A stretch of 61,280 nucleotides of DNA from Micromonospora sp. KC723 (GCF_004348595.1 NZ_SMKD01000018.1:1-61280), one strand, 5' to 3'. Positions 8,975 through 19,721 are shown, counted from the first letter of the stretch. Program-made: numbers and translations. Notes: a model not told the origin generated them from the sequence alone.

Positions 8975-9862
8975 ATGCGACGGTGGACGGCGCTCGCCCC
9001 GGGCGCGTTGACGGCCCTCGCGCTGGCCGCCTGCGGCGCCCCGGCCGGGCTGGACACGGACCTCACCGACGACTGGCCGTCGCTCACCGCCCCGCGCCCC
9101 TTCGTCCCGGACCCCGGGGTCTGCCACCCCGGGGTGCCCGACGTCGGCCACCTCAGTGGCTACCAGCCCGTCGACTGCTCCGGGGGGCACCGCGCCGAGA
9201 CCCTGCACGTCGGCACCCTCACCGGGGCGCACGCGGCCGGGGCGACCCCGCCCTCGGGCGGCAGCGCCGCCATGCGGAACGCCCGCGCCGAATGCGACCG
9301 GGAGGTCCACCGCGCCCTCGGCGGGGACTGGCGTTCGGGCCGGCTCAGCCTCAGCGTCGTCCTCCCCTCCCCGCGGGGCTGGACCGGCGGGGCCCGCTGG
9401 TTCCGCTGCGACCTCAGCGAGGTCAAGAGCATCGACGATCCGGGGGTGGTGGTCCGCACCGGGAGCCTGCGGGGCGCGCTGACCGGGGCGACCGGACTCC
9501 GGTTGGGCTGCTTCGAGCCACGGATGGCCGGTGACGGGGTCACGGCGATGACACCGGTTTCCTGCACCACCCGGCACCATGTCGAGTTCGTCGGCGTCTG
9601 GCAGGCCACCGGCCTCAGCTACGCCCGGGTCAGCCGGGGCGACCACCGGGTCCACCAGGGATGCCGGAGCATACTCGCCCGCTACACCGGGATTCCGGAC
9701 AACGGCGACCTGCCCCTCCGCACCGGCTCGATCTTCTACCACCCCACCGAGCGGGAGTGGCGTGACGGCGACCGCGGGGTGCGGTGCTTCCTGTGGGCCG
9801 ACGACCGCCCCCTGACCCGCTCGCTCAACAACGCCGGCCCGCGTAGCCTGCCGGTCCGCTGA
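8975..9862 (+). CDS. Lipoprotein of the septum-formation-like family (copy 2)
   Basis: This tandem paralogue of the preceding gene has nearly the same length (295 aa). The signal 'LTALALAACG' contains a textbook lipobox (LAAC). Shared blocks include 'DLTDDWPSL' versus 'DLVDDWPVL', 'GARWFRCDLSE', 'RTGSLRGAL', 'EFVGV' and a C-terminal 'RGVRCFLWADDRPLTRS'. Cysteine positions are conserved, so both copies probably share disulfides and fold. Both begin 'MRRW', and sequence divergence is substantial, pointing to an old duplication. It is convergent with rsmB, with a hairpin between them. The function is unknown. Confidence 0.8.
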   Translation: MRRWTALAPGALTALALAACGAPAGLDTDLTDDWPSLTAPRPFVPDPGVCHPGVPDVGHLSGYQPVDCSGGHRAETLHVGTLTGAHAAGATPPSGGSAAMRNARAECDREVHRALGGDWRSGRLSLSVVLPSPRGWTGGARWFRCDLSEVKSIDDPGVVVRTGSLRGALTGATGLRLGCFEPRMAGDGVTAMTPVSCTTRHHVEFVGVWQATGLSYARVSRGDHRVHQGCRSILARYTGIPDNGDLPLRTGSIFYHPTEREWRDGDRGVRCFLWADDRPLTRSLNNAGPRSLPVR

Positions 9863-9937
9863 GCCGGACGCCGAGACGCGAGCACCGGCGGCCCCGGCCG
9901 ACCGCGACGGCACCGGTGACCCGCCGGTGGGCGTCCC

Positions 9938-9963
9938 GGCGCGTGGACCGGCGTCCACGCGCC
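9938..9963. terminator. Hairpin between convergent genes
   Basis: An 11-base perfect inverted repeat (GGCGCGTGGAC / GTCCACGCGCC) with a 4-base loop lies between the plus-strand lipoprotein gene and the minus-strand rsmB. No T-run follows, which is common for actinobacterial terminators. It probably serves both directions. Confidence 0.7.
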
Positions 9964-9973
9964 GTGCGTACGG

Positions 9974-11467
9974 TCAGCCGCGCCGCAGCACCGCCAGGAA
10001 CATCGCGTCCGTGCCGTGCCGGTGCGGCCAGAGCTGCACCGTCGGGCCGTCGCCCAGCCCCGGCATGCCCGGAGGCAGCAGCGGGCGGGCGTCGACGAAA
10101 TCCGCCGGCACCGCGGACCGCCGGGCCGCCTCGGTCACCGTCACGTGCGTCTCCACGACGTGCGGTGAGCAGGTCACGTAGGCGACGAGACCGCCGGGGC
10201 GCACCGCGCGCAGCGCGGCGGCGAGCAGTTCCCGTTGCAACCGCGTCAACTGCGGCAGGTCCGAGGGCTGGCGGCGCCACCGGGACTCGGGCCGGCGGCG
10301 CAGCGATCCCAGTCCGGTGCAGGGGGCGTCCACCAGGACCCGGTCGAAGTGCTCCGCCGGCAGCTTCGGGTCCGCGCCGACGGTGCGGCCGTCGGTGTGC
10401 AGCACGGTCACCGGCAGCCCCTGCGTGGCCTGTGCGACCAGCCGGGCCCGGTGCTCGGACACCTCCACCGCGGTCAGCCGGCCACCGCGCTGCGCGGCGA
10501 GCGCGCCGAGCAGGCCGGACTTGCCGCCCGGGCCGGCGCACAGGTCGAGCCAGCGCCCGTCCGGGCCGTCGAGCGGGGCGGTGGCCAGGGCGTGCGCCAC
10601 CAGCTGCGAGCCCTCGTCCTGCACGTGCGCGCGGCCCTCGGCCAGCGCCGGCAGGTCACCCGGCGCGCCGCCGGCCAGATAGACGGCGTACGGCGAGAAG
10701 GCGCCGGGAGCGCCGCCCACCGCCTCGGCCAACTCCACCGGGTCGGCGAGGCCGGGCCGGGCACACAGATGCACCGGGGGCCGCTCGTTGTCCTCGATCA
10801 GCAGCCGGGTGACCTCCCCCAGGTCGCCGCCGAGCGCCTCGGCGAACGCCCGCACGATCCACTGCGGATGGCTGTACGCCAGCGCCAGGTGCCCGATCGG
10901 GTCGGTCTCCATCGGCGGGGCGAGCTTCGCCACCCAGGCGTCGGCGTCGCGGCCGGCGACCTCGCGCAGCACCGCGTTGGCGAAGCCGGTGGCTCCGGGG
11001 CCGACCGTGCGGACCAGGTCCACGGTCGAGGAGACCGCCGCGTGCGCCGGCACCCGGGTGTGCAGGAGTTGGTACGCCCCGAGCCGCAGGGCGTCGCGCA
11101 CCGGCGGGTCGATCCGCGCGACGTCCCGCCCGGCCGCGTCGGTCAGGATCGCGTCCAGGGTGCCGGTGTGGCGCAGCGTGCCGTAGGTCAGCTCGGTGGC
11201 GAAGGCCGCGTCCCGGCCGGTCAGGCCCTGCTCACGCAGGATCGCCGGGAGCGCCAGATTGCCGTACGCGTCGTCGCGGTGCACGGCCTCGACCGCCTGG
11301 TACGCCGCGTACCGGGGCAGGTCGACGGCGGGCCGGAAGGGACGGCCGGCGCGCCGGTCAGCACCGCCGCGCTCGCCTCGCCCCGCGCCACCAGACCGGT
11401 CGCCGCGCTGGCCGCCACCGGGGCGGTCCGAGCGGGGGTTGTGGGATCCGTCCGAGGGGGTGCTCAC
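9974..11467 (-). CDS. rsmB: 16S rRNA (cytosine-C5) methyltransferase, RsmB family
   Basis: This RNA methyltransferase is expected to make m5C in 16S rRNA. An arginine/glycine-rich disordered N-terminus (about 45 residues) precedes a NusB-like RNA-binding domain ('[21 protein letters not shown]' region, to about residue 175). The Rossmann methyltransferase domain follows, with SAM loop '[17 protein letters not shown]', motif IV '[16 protein letters not shown]' and motif VI '[10 protein letters not shown]', which supplies the nucleophilic Cys. The length of 497 is slightly long because of the N-terminal tail. The GTG start overlaps the fmt stop (GTGA). Confidence 0.93.
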   Translation of the reverse strand: MSTPSDGSHNPRSDRPGGGQRGDRSGGAGRGERGGADRRAGRPFRPAVDLPRYAAYQAVEAVHRDDAYGNLALPAILREQGLTGRDAAFATELTYGTLRHTGTLDAILTDAAGRDVARIDPPVRDALRLGAYQLLHTRVPAHAAVSSTVDLVRTVGPGATGFANAVLREVAGRDADAWVAKLAPPMETDPIGHLALAYSHPQWIVRAFAEALGGDLGEVTRLLIEDNERPPVHLCARPGLADPVELAEAVGGAPGAFSPYAVYLAGGAPGDLPALAEGRAHVQDEGSQLVAHALATAPLDGPDGRWLDLCAGPGGKSGLLGALAAQRGGRLTAVEVSEHRARLVAQATQGLPVTVLHTDGRTVGADPKLPAEHFDRVLVDAPCTGLGSLRRRPESRWRRQPSDLPQLTRLQRELLAAALRAVRPGGLVAYVTCSPHVVETHVTVTEAARRSAVPADFVDARPLLPPGMPGLGDGPTVQLWPHRHGTDAMFLAVLRRG

Positions 11468-12399
11468 GCGAGCACCTCGCCGGCGCTGACCCGGGCGCCA
11501 CGCGCCCAGTCGCTCGCCGGCATGGCCTTCTTCCCGGCCGCCCGCACCTCGCCCAGGCGCACCGGCGTCGTCGCGGTGCCGGCCAGCACCCGGGACTTCT
11601 CCACCAGCAGCTCACCGGGCTTCAGCTCGGGACCGTCCGCGACCGGCGTGACCGGGCCCAGCTTCACCCGCTCCTGCCGGAAGGTCGTCCAGGGGCCGGG
11701 GGCGGGCGTGCAGGCGCGGATGCGCCGATCCACCGCGAACGCGGGGTCGGTCCAGCGGACCCGGGCGTCCTCCACGGTCAGCTTCGGCGCCAGGGACACC
11801 CCGTCGGCCGGCTGCGGCTCGGCCCGGGCCGTCCCCGCCTCGATCGCGTCGAGGACGGCCACCAGCAGGCCGGCGCCGGAGTGCGCCAGCCGCTCCAACA
11901 GGTCGCCGGAGGTGTCGGTCGGTCGGATCTCGTCGGTCAGGGTGCCGTACACCGGGCCGGTGTCCAGCCCCTGCTCCAACTGGAACACGCTGGCGCCGGT
12001 CAGCTCGTCGCCGTGCAGCACGGCGTGCTGCACGGGGGCCGCGCCGCGCCAGGCCGGCAGCAGGGAGAAGTGCAGGTTGATCCAGCCGTGCCGGGGGATC
12101 TCCAGGGCGACCGGCGGCACCAGCGCGCCGTACGCGACCACGGGCACGCAGTCCGGCGCGAGCTCGCGCAGCCGGTCGAGGAACTCCGGCTCCCGGGGCC
12201 GGGCGGGGGTGAGCACCTCGACGCCGTGCTCGTCGGCCCAGGCCCCTACCGGGGAACGGACCAGCCCTCGGCCCCGGCCCGCCGGGGCGTCGGGGCGGGT
12301 GACCACGGCCAGCAGCTCGTGCCCGGAGGCGTGCACGGCGGCCAGGGCGGGGACGGCGACAGCCGGGGTGCCGGCGAAGACCAGACGCAACCGGCTCAC
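11464..12399 (-). CDS. fmt: Methionyl-tRNA formyltransferase
   Basis: This enzyme transfers a formyl group from 10-formyl-tetrahydrofolate to initiator Met-tRNA. '[16 protein letters not shown]' is the characteristic N-terminus. '[18 protein letters not shown]' carries the folate-binding SLLPxxRG segment, with catalytic residues in '[16 protein letters not shown]'. The 311-residue form starts at the GTG giving '[10 protein letters not shown]', whose GTGA overlaps the def stop. The longer open frame has no family similarity. The def-fmt-rsmB order is a classical translation-initiation cluster. Confidence 0.96.
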   Translation of the reverse strand: MSRLRLVFAGTPAVAVPALAAVHASGHELLAVVTRPDAPAGRGRGLVRSPVGAWADEHGVEVLTPARPREPEFLDRLRELAPDCVPVVAYGALVPPVALEIPRHGWINLHFSLLPAWRGAAPVQHAVLHGDELTGASVFQLEQGLDTGPVYGTLTDEIRPTDTSGDLLERLAHSGAGLLVAVLDAIEAGTARAEPQPADGVSLAPKLTVEDARVRWTDPAFAVDRRIRACTPAPGPWTTFRQERVKLGPVTPVADGPELKPGELLVEKSRVLAGTATTPVRLGEVRAAGKKAMPASDWARGARVSAGEVLA

Positions 12400-12956
12400 C
12401 GCCCCAGACCGAACGGGTTGCCGGCGGTGTGCGGGCTCAGCTTGACCGTGGGCGGGGCGGCCGGGTCGTACCACTCCGCCTGGCGGATCGCCTTCATCGC
12501 CGCCTTGCGCCCGGCCGGGTCCAGCCGGTCGACGAAGAGCACCCCGTCGAGGTGGTCGGTCTCGTGCTGGACGCAGCGGGCCATCAGCCCGGTGCCGACG
12601 ATCTGCATCGGATCGCCGTAGCCGTTGAAGCCCTTGGCGACGACGTTCTGGCGGCGCTTGGTGTCGAAGTAGAGTCCGGGGATGGACAGGCAGCCCTCGG
12701 GGCCGTCCTGCTCCTCCTCGTCGGGGAACTCCAGCACGGGATTGACCAGGTGACCGAGGACGTCGTCCACGTCGAAGGCGAACACCCGCAGGCCCACGCC
12801 GAGCTGTGGCGCGGCCAGGCCGGCGCCGTTCTGCTCACGCATCGTGTCGGTGAGGTCGGCGATGAGCTTGCGCAGCTCGACGTCGAAGTCGACGACCGGA
12901 TCGGCCGGCGTGCGCAGCACCGGATCCCCGAACAGACGGATGGGCTGGACGGTCAC
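12396..12956 (-). CDS. def: Peptide deformylase
   Basis: This metalloenzyme removes the N-formyl group from nascent proteins. All three motifs are present: '[10 protein letters not shown]' (I), 'EGCLSIPG' (II, metal Cys) and 'QHETDHLDG' (III, HExxH metal histidines and catalytic Glu). The '[15 protein letters not shown]' N-terminus is typical. The 186-residue length fits the actinobacterial type. The GTG start gives '[12 protein letters not shown]'. It is the first gene of the def-fmt-rsmB operon, with a 167-base gap upstream. Confidence 0.97.
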   Translation of the reverse strand: MTVQPIRLFGDPVLRTPADPVVDFDVELRKLIADLTDTMREQNGAGLAAPQLGVGLRVFAFDVDDVLGHLVNPVLEFPDEEEQDGPEGCLSIPGLYFDTKRRQNVVAKGFNGYGDPMQIVGTGLMARCVQHETDHLDGVLFVDRLDPAGRKAAMKAIRQAEWYDPAAPPTVKLSPHTAGNPFGLGR

Positions 12957-13123
12957 GCGGTGTGGCTCCTTCGATCGGACGGATGGTGCCGTACCAGTCT
13001 ACGGAGTGCCGGTGGCCGTTTCGGCCGGCGTGCCGCCCCGCGGGGCGAGGGCCTGCGTGTCGATGGTCACCGGAAGGGTCGGGTAACCGCGCAGGGTGAG
13101 CCGGTCCTCGCGATCCCGTCCGC

Positions 13124-14107
13124 TCAGGCGCCGGAGCTCGGCTCCCCCGCCAGGACCGCGTCGCCGTTGAGCAGGGCGTGTTCGGGCAGCGGCAGGGTGA
13201 CGTCGTGCGCGTCCGCCCAGTCGTGGATGGTGGACGGGCGGGCGTGGGCGGCGAAGTAGTCCACCGCGCTCATCCCGCCGACCACCGGTTCCTCCACCTC
13301 AGCGACCAGTTGCGCGGGCACCAGGTGGAACCCGTTCTGCAGCGCGGCGCTGAGCCGGCGGTGGCCGTCGACGACGAAGAAGTACTCGCCGGTGTAGCCG
13401 ATCCGCAGCGGTTCCAGCGCCTCGTCGCCGGCCTCGGCCACCTCCCCGACGAACTCCGAGTCCCACAGGCCGCGCAGGGTGGCGATGTCCTCGGTCGGGT
13501 AGACCCGGGCCGGGTCCAGCAGCAGCAGCGGCGGGGCGTCGCGCAGCACGTCGGCGCCGAGCCGGCCCTCGTACGCGTCGACGATGTGCGTGATCACCTC
13601 GTCGGCCGTGGCCCGGGTGCTGTCGCAGACCAGGTCGTAGTTGCGCAGCCGGGCCTTGTCCACGCCGTAGCGGACCACGAACCGGTTGCGCTCGCTCTCG
13701 CTGCGCTCCTTGAGCTTGGCCTTGGCCTCCTCCAGCGAGGTGTAGCTCTCGGCCGGGCCGGACGGGCGCAGCAGCACCCGCCGGGCGGCCTCGCCCGGCT
13801 CGGTGATCATGTGCACCTTGAGCGCGTCGGTGAAGAAGTGCCACGCCAGCCGGGAGTCCATGACCAGTGCCTCGCCGGAGGCGGCGATGTCCCGCTGGAG
13901 CTGGTCGACGTAGCCGTCGACCGCCTGGTCCAGCTCGGCGTGCAGGTTCAGCTGGAGGGCGGTCATCTGCCGCTCCTGCGCCATCTGGCGGTAGAGGTCG
14001 CCGACGCTGACCCGGCGCATCCCCAGCCGCCGGGCGATCTCGACGGAGACGGTGCTCTTGCCGCTACCGAGGTCACCGTTGAAGACGATCGATTTACGAA
14101 CGGTCAC
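13124..14107 (-). CDS. P-loop NMP-kinase-like protein fused to a ParB-like domain
   Basis: This is a 327-residue cytoplasmic protein with two parts. Residues 1-185 resemble a small cytidylate/adenylate-type kinase: P-loop 'GDLGSGKST' at 11-19, 'VSVGDLYRQMA' in the monophosphate-binding position, and 'GEALVMDSRLAWHFF' in the Walker-B/lid-associated region. Residues 190-325 carry 'FFVVDGHRRLSAALQNGF' (DGHRR at 247-251), the ParB/sulfiredoxin-type signature also found in ParB-fold nucleotidases and kinases. The substrate is unknown. I start at the GTG giving 'MTVRKSIVFNGD'; upstream residues look non-coding. It lies between priA and def with about 165-210 bases on either side, so it is probably its own unit. 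Confidence 0.75.
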   Translation of the reverse strand: MTVRKSIVFNGDLGSGKSTVSVEIARRLGMRRVSVGDLYRQMAQERQMTALQLNLHAELDQAVDGYVDQLQRDIAASGEALVMDSRLAWHFFTDALKVHMITEPGEAARRVLLRPSGPAESYTSLEEAKAKLKERSESERNRFVVRYGVDKARLRNYDLVCDSTRATADEVITHIVDAYEGRLGADVLRDAPPLLLLDPARVYPTEDIATLRGLWDSEFVGEVAEAGDEALEPLRIGYTGEYFFVVDGHRRLSAALQNGFHLVPAQLVAEVEEPVVGGMSAVDYFAAHARPSTIHDWADAHDVTLPLPEHALLNGDAVLAGEPSSGA

Positions 14108-14317
14108 GACTGGTCCACCCCTGATCACCGGCTGGTTGACATCATCGATTGGGCGTCGGATCGACGCTTTTCGCCATCGTCGCGCCATTCGTGCGCCCAG
14201 GCATGACGGGCGATGCTATCACGCGTCCGCCAGCGGCCTGCCGGACGCGGTGTGTGACGGTGACTCACCGCGACGACGGCCGCCGGCCGCGGGTCTCGAG
14301 GATCACCTTCGCCGGGG

Positions 14318-16276
14318 TCAGAACAGGCTCAGCGGGTCGACCTGGAGGCGGACCGGGTCGGCGGCCTTCCGGGCGCTGCGGACCCCGGCCGCCGTGTGCA
14401 ACGCCTCGGCCAGGACGGCGCCCCGCGACCGGGGCACCCGGACCAGCATCCGCTCCCGCTCCTCGTCGGCCGGGACCGGGCCGAGCACCTCGGCGTCGTC
14501 GGGCAGCCGGGCCTCGGCGAGCAGGTCGGCCACCGCCGCGGCGGAACCGGTGACGCTGGCCATCCTCATCGCCGGGGGGAAGCCCAGCTCCCGGCGCTCG
14601 GCCAGCTCCCGGGCGGCGAACCAGGCCGGATCCCAGCGCAGCAGCGCCTGCACCGGGGCGAGCGCGCCGTCGGCGACCACCACCACCCGCCCCCCGGCGG
14701 GGGCGGGCCGGGCCAGCGCCGCGGCGGCCAGCCAGCGGCGCAGCGTCTCCTCACCGGCGCGCAGGTCGGCCCGGGTGAGCAGGGCCCAGGAGTCGAGCAG
14801 CAGCACCGATCCGTAACCGCCCTCGGCGACCGGCTCGGCACCCGGCGTGGCGATCACCAGGGCGGCGCCGGCCGGCACCGTACGCAGCACCTCCTCCCGG
14901 CCGGAGGTGCGCACCGGCACCCCGGGGAAGGCCCGACCCAGCTCCTCGGCGGTGCGGCGGGCACCGGTGACCGCCGCGCGCAGCCGCCGCCCGCCACACT
15001 CCGGGCAGGCGTAGGCGGCGGCGATCCGGCCGCACCAGCGGCAGGCGGGCGCGCCGTCGGCCGAGGGCAGGGCGAGGGGCCCGGCGCAGTGCGGGCAACG
15101 GGCGGGGGCACGGCACTCGGCGCAGGAGACCGACGGCAGGTAGCCGCGGCGGGGCACCTGGACCAGCACGGGGGCGTCGGCGCGCAGGGTGTCCCGGGCG
15201 GTGGTCCAGGCCAGGCTGGGCAGCCGGGCGGTGGCCGCCCCCGGATCCCGGGCCAGCTGCGGGTCGTCGCCGGTCGGGGCGATGGCCGGGGTACGCGCCC
15301 GCACCGTCGCCCGGTCGGCGACGACCTCGCGGGCCCAGCCGGTCTCCACCAGCAGCTGCGCCTCCGCGGTACGGGTGAACCCGCCGACCAGGGCGGCGGC
15401 CCCGGCGAGCTGGGCCCGGGTCAGCAGCACCTCCCGGGCGTGCGGGTACGGCGCCCGGGGTTCGGCGTGCAGGTCGTCGCCGTCGTCCCAGATCGCCACC
15501 AGCCCGAGCCGGTCCACCGGGGCGAACATCGCCGCCCGGGTGCCGATCACCACCGGCACGTCGCCGCGCCGGGCGGTGAGGAACGCCCGGTAGCGGCGGG
15601 CCGGCCCCAGGGCGGCGGAGAGACAGGCGTGCCGCCCCGGGCCGAGGGCCGTGGTCAGGGCGGCGTCGAGCCGCTCCAGGTCCCCGGCGTCGGCGACCAC
15701 GACGACGGCGCCCCGCCCGCCGGCGACGGTGGCGGCGACCGCGTCGGCGTACCGGGCCGCCCAGTCCTCACCGGCCAGGGCCGACCAGACCGCGCGGGGC
15801 GCCCGACCGTCGGTGAGCGCGCGCAGGAACGCGGGCCCGGCCGGGTAGTCCCGCCACCCGCGCGGGTCGACCGGCGGGGCGGGGCCGGCGCCGGGCCGGG
15901 CGACGGTGGGCTCGGCCACCGCCTGCGTGGTCGACGCGGCGTCGGCCGGGGCACCGGGAGGTTCCTTCTCGACGCGGGCGTGCCGGGGCGGGACGGCGAG
16001 GCGGAGCACGTCGGCGAGGTTGCCGGCGTACCGGTCGGCGACGACCCGCGCGAGCCGGGCCACCTCGGGGGCGAGCACCTGCTCCGGGGAGACGACCTTC
16101 TCCAGGTACGCCAGCCGGGGATGGGCCGACTCCGCGACCCGCTCCAGCAGCCAGCCGTCGACCAGTTGCCCGGCGAAGCGGACCTTCACCCGCACCCCGG
16201 GCAGCGCCTCGGTCTCCACGGCGGCGGGGACCAGGTAGTCGAACGGGCGGTCCAGGTGCGGCAGGGGGACGTCCAC
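14318..16276 (-). CDS. priA: Primosomal protein N' (PriA), actinobacterial helicase-deficient type
   Basis: PriA reloads the replisome at stalled forks. The N-terminal DNA-binding domain begins 'VPLPHLDRPFDYLVPA'. The zinc region 'CAECRAPARCPHC' followed by 'CRWCG' and 'CPECGG' gives eight cysteines in four CxxC pairs. Where E. coli PriA has a Walker A (GVTGSGKTE), this protein reads 'SALAGEDWAARYADAV', with no GKT, as in other actinobacterial PriA, so ATP-driven unwinding is not expected. The only usable start is GTG 16276; residues 'VARVC' usually found just before it are encoded upstream without a start codon. No Shine-Dalgarno is visible, and a strong hairpin ends 11 bases upstream. Confidence 0.9.
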   Translation of the reverse strand: MDVPLPHLDRPFDYLVPAAVETEALPGVRVKVRFAGQLVDGWLLERVAESAHPRLAYLEKVVSPEQVLAPEVARLARVVADRYAGNLADVLRLAVPPRHARVEKEPPGAPADAASTTQAVAEPTVARPGAGPAPPVDPRGWRDYPAGPAFLRALTDGRAPRAVWSALAGEDWAARYADAVAATVAGGRGAVVVVADAGDLERLDAALTTALGPGRHACLSAALGPARRYRAFLTARRGDVPVVIGTRAAMFAPVDRLGLVAIWDDGDDLHAEPRAPYPHAREVLLTRAQLAGAAALVGGFTRTAEAQLLVETGWAREVVADRATVRARTPAIAPTGDDPQLARDPGAATARLPSLAWTTARDTLRADAPVLVQVPRRGYLPSVSCAECRAPARCPHCAGPLALPSADGAPACRWCGRIAAAYACPECGGRRLRAAVTGARRTAEELGRAFPGVPVRTSGREEVLRTVPAGAALVIATPGAEPVAEGGYGSVLLLDSWALLTRADLRAGEETLRRWLAAAALARPAPAGGRVVVVADGALAPVQALLRWDPAWFAARELAERRELGFPPAMRMASVTGSAAAVADLLAEARLPDDAEVLGPVPADEERERMLVRVPRSRGAVLAEALHTAAGVRSARKAADPVRLQVDPLSLF

Positions 16277-16286
16277 GCAGACGCGC

Positions 16287-16320
16287 GCGACCGGCGACCC
16301 GTCGGCGGGTCGCCGGTCGC
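16287..16320 (-). terminator. Strong hairpin between metK and priA
   Basis: A perfect 15-base inverted repeat (GCGACCGGCGACCCG / CGGGTCGCCGGTCGC) with loop TCGG begins 16 bases after the metK stop. It has no T-run but would be very stable. It probably terminates metK transcripts, and it lies only 11 bases before the priA start. Confidence 0.7.
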
Positions 16321-16335
16321 CGCGCCTGGCGCCGG

Positions 16336-17526
<1,191 letters not shown>

Positions 17527-17627
17527 GGCACTCCTAAGCACTTGAAAACTCTTTGGAAAAGGTCGCTCCGCGGCAGTTTAGTCACCCGGGTCAGGGGATG
17601 GCCCGGGAACGTGGCGGTGCCCAGTGT

Positions 17628-18836
17628 TCAGGACCGGTCGGCCAGTCGGGTCACCACGAGGTCCCAGACGCCGTCGGCCAGATCCTCCTTCGCCTGTTCG
17701 GGCAGGACGTGTACGGTGCCGTCCGCGCCGATGACGGTCGCCGCGTTGGTCTCCGCCCCGAAGACCTTGTCGACGCCGACCTCGTTGACGACGATCAGGT
17801 CGGCCCGCTTGCGAACCAGCTTGGCTCGCCCGTTGGCCTCCGCGTCGCCGGTCTCGGCGGCGAAGACGACCAGCACCTGCTCCGGCCGGCGTCGCCGGCC
17901 CAACTCGGCGGCGATGTCCGGGTTGGTGACCAGCTCGATGGTCGGGGCGCTGCCGTCGTCCGCCTTCTTGATCTTGCCAGCAGCGTAGCTCGCCGGGCGG
18001 AAGTCGGCCGGCGCCGCCGCCATCACCACCGCGTCGGCGCTCTCGGCCGCGGCCAGGGTGGCCGCCCGCAGTTCCTCGGTGGTGCCGACCCGGACCAGGT
18101 CGGCGCCGGCCGGATCGGGCAGGGCCACGTTGGCCGAGATCAGGGTGACGCGCGCGCCCCGGGCCACCGCCGCCCGCACGAAGGCGTACCCCTGTTTGCC
18201 GGAGGAGCGGTTGCCGAGGAACCGGACCGGGTCCAGTGGCTCGCGGGTGCCGCCGGCGGTCACCACGACGTGCCGGCCGGCGAGGTCGGCCGGGGCGTCG
18301 ACGCCCCGGGCGAGAGCCCGCCGCGCGACGGCGAAGATCTCCGCCGGGTCGGGCAGCCGGCCTTTGCCGCTGTCGGCGCCGGTGAGCCGGCCGACGGCGG
18401 GCTCGATCACGCGTACCCCCCGCGAGCGCAGCGTCGCGACGTTGGCCACGGTCGCCGGGTGCTCCCACATCTCGGTGTGCATCGCCGGCGCGAGCACCAC
18501 CGGGCAGCGGGCGGTGAGCAGCGTGTTGGTGAGCAGATCGTCGGCGAGACCGTGGGCCGCCCTGGCCAGCAGGTCCGCGGTGGCCGGCGCGACGACCACC
18601 AGGTCGGCCCGCTGGCCGAGCCGGACGTGCGGCACCTCGTGCACGTCGGACCACACGTCGTCGGCGACGGGCCGGCCGGAGAGCGCCGCCCAGGTCGGCG
18701 CCCCGACGAAGCGGAGCGCCGACGCGGTCGGCACGACCCGGACCCGGTGCCCCGACTCGGTGAACAGCCGCAGCAACTCACACGCCTTGTAGGCGGCGAT
18801 GCCACCGCCGACCCCGAGGACGATCTCGGCGGACAT
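17628..18836 (-). CDS. coaBC: Bifunctional phosphopantothenoylcysteine decarboxylase / phosphopantothenate-cysteine ligase
   Basis: CoaBC performs two consecutive steps of coenzyme A synthesis. The N-terminal flavin-dependent decarboxylase half starts 'EIVLGVGGGIAAYKACEL' and has 'LAPAMHTEMWEHPAT'. The C-terminal synthetase half has 'VVTAGGTREPLDPVRFLGNR', 'SSGKQGYA' and the dimer-lid region 'GKIKKADDGSAPTIELV'. The length of 402 residues is normal. It lies between rpoZ and metK, as in most actinobacteria. Confidence 0.96.
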   Translation of the reverse strand: MSAEIVLGVGGGIAAYKACELLRLFTESGHRVRVVPTASALRFVGAPTWAALSGRPVADDVWSDVHEVPHVRLGQRADLVVVAPATADLLARAAHGLADDLLTNTLLTARCPVVLAPAMHTEMWEHPATVANVATLRSRGVRVIEPAVGRLTGADSGKGRLPDPAEIFAVARRALARGVDAPADLAGRHVVVTAGGTREPLDPVRFLGNRSSGKQGYAFVRAAVARGARVTLISANVALPDPAGADLVRVGTTEELRAATLAAAESADAVVMAAAPADFRPASYAAGKIKKADDGSAPTIELVTNPDIAAELGRRRRPEQVLVVFAAETGDAEANGRAKLVRKRADLIVVNEVGVDKVFGAETNAATVIGADGTVHVLPEQAKEDLADGVWDLVVTRLADRS

Positions 18837-18850
18837 CGGGGAGCGGGGTG

Positions 18851-19114
18851 TTACGGCTGGTCGGTCGGCTCGGCGGTGAGCAGGCCCGCGTTGATCTCGC
18901 GCATGGCGATGGAGAGCGGCTTCTCCTGCGGAGTCGTCTCCACCAGCGGGCCGACGTACTCGAGCAGGCCCTCACCGAGCTGGCTGTAGTACGCGTTGAC
19001 CTGGCGCGCACGCTTGGCGGCGAAGATCACCAGCGCGTACTTCGAGGTGGTCTTCTCCAGGAGCTCGTCGATCGGCGGGTTGGTGATGCCCTCGGGGTTG
19101 GCGATGGATCCCAC
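18851..19114 (-). CDS. rpoZ: RNA polymerase omega subunit
   Basis: Omega is the small subunit that helps assemble beta-prime into RNA polymerase. The 87-residue protein starts at a GTG giving '[19 protein letters not shown]' and contains '[20 protein letters not shown]', the conserved helix of the family. The order gmk, rpoZ, coaBC is the classic one. The frame remains open upstream into gmk sequence, but only this part has omega features. Confidence 0.96.
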   Translation of the reverse strand: MGSIANPEGITNPPIDELLEKTTSKYALVIFAAKRARQVNAYYSQLGEGLLEYVGPLVETTPQEKPLSIAMREINAGLLTAEPTDQP

Positions 19115-19161
19115 GGAATACCCTCTGCGTCTGAAGTGTCCGCGCGAGCGCGGCTGGTCGC

Positions 19162-19695
19162 TCAACCACCCAGTGGCGGCCGAGCGGGAGCCAGATAGGA
19201 AGAACCGAGCAAGCCTACCAGCTCGTCCACGACCTGCTCGGTGCGGCCGTGGACCACGGTGTGTCCGACGGCCTCGGCGACCGCCGGCGTGGCACGCCAG
19301 CCGGGCGGCGCCAGCAGCACCAGGCGGACGGCCGGCAACGCCGCCCGGACGGCGAGCGCGCCGGGCAGGTCGAGCGGAAGCAGCACCGGTCGCCCCTGCG
19401 AGAGCCGGGTCCGCAGCGGTTCGCGGGGGGTGCCGCGCAGGTGCGGGCCCATCCGGAACCACTCCAGCAGCTCTCCGGCGGCGACCAGCCGGTCGAACTC
19501 GGCGGGTGCGACGAAGTGCCGGTCGACGCCGTCGGACTCGCCGGGGCGCCGCGGCCGGGTGGTGACCGGCACCGGCACCCACACGGACGGGAAACGCGCC
19601 CGGACCCGCTCGACCACACCGTCCCGGCCGGCACCAGACGGTCCGGTCAGGACGGTGAGCCGAGCCGCCGGGCGCGTCTCGTCATCCGTGCTCAC
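19162..19695 (-). CDS. Divergent guanylate kinase homologue
   Basis: By position (mihF-gmk-rpoZ) and sequence this is the guanylate kinase locus: '[12 protein letters not shown]', '[19 protein letters not shown]', 'AAGELLEWF', '[11 protein letters not shown]', '[10 protein letters not shown]' and 'LVLLAPPGW' all align with GMK. But the P-loop reads 'GPSGAGRDG' (residues 18-26), so the Lys is Arg24 and the following Ser is Asp25. The lid segment and its arginines, normally about 30 residues after 'APPSW', are missing, which shortens the protein to 177 residues. Canonical GMP phosphorylation is doubtful. It may be a pseudoenzyme or act on another substrate; a second gmk would then be needed elsewhere. 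Confidence 0.8.
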   Translation of the reverse strand: MSTDDETRPAARLTVLTGPSGAGRDGVVERVRARFPSVWVPVPVTTRPRRPGESDGVDRHFVAPAEFDRLVAAGELLEWFRMGPHLRGTPREPLRTRLSQGRPVLLPLDLPGALAVRAALPAVRLVLLAPPGWRATPAVAEAVGHTVVHGRTEQVVDELVGLLGSSYLAPARPPLGG

Positions 19696-19721
19696 CGCTT
19701 GTTTCTACACGGTGGCGGACC

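Noticed and set aside
13035..13046. Palindrome GCCCCGCGGGGC downstream of the kinase-ParB gene
   Set aside because: It is too short and too likely by chance at this GC content to be called a terminator or operator.
17580..17610. CCCGGG...CCCGGG inverted repeat between coaBC and metK
   Set aside because: A 6-base stem with a loop of about 11 bases is weak, and the adjacent sequence offers no T-run; it was not called as a terminator.
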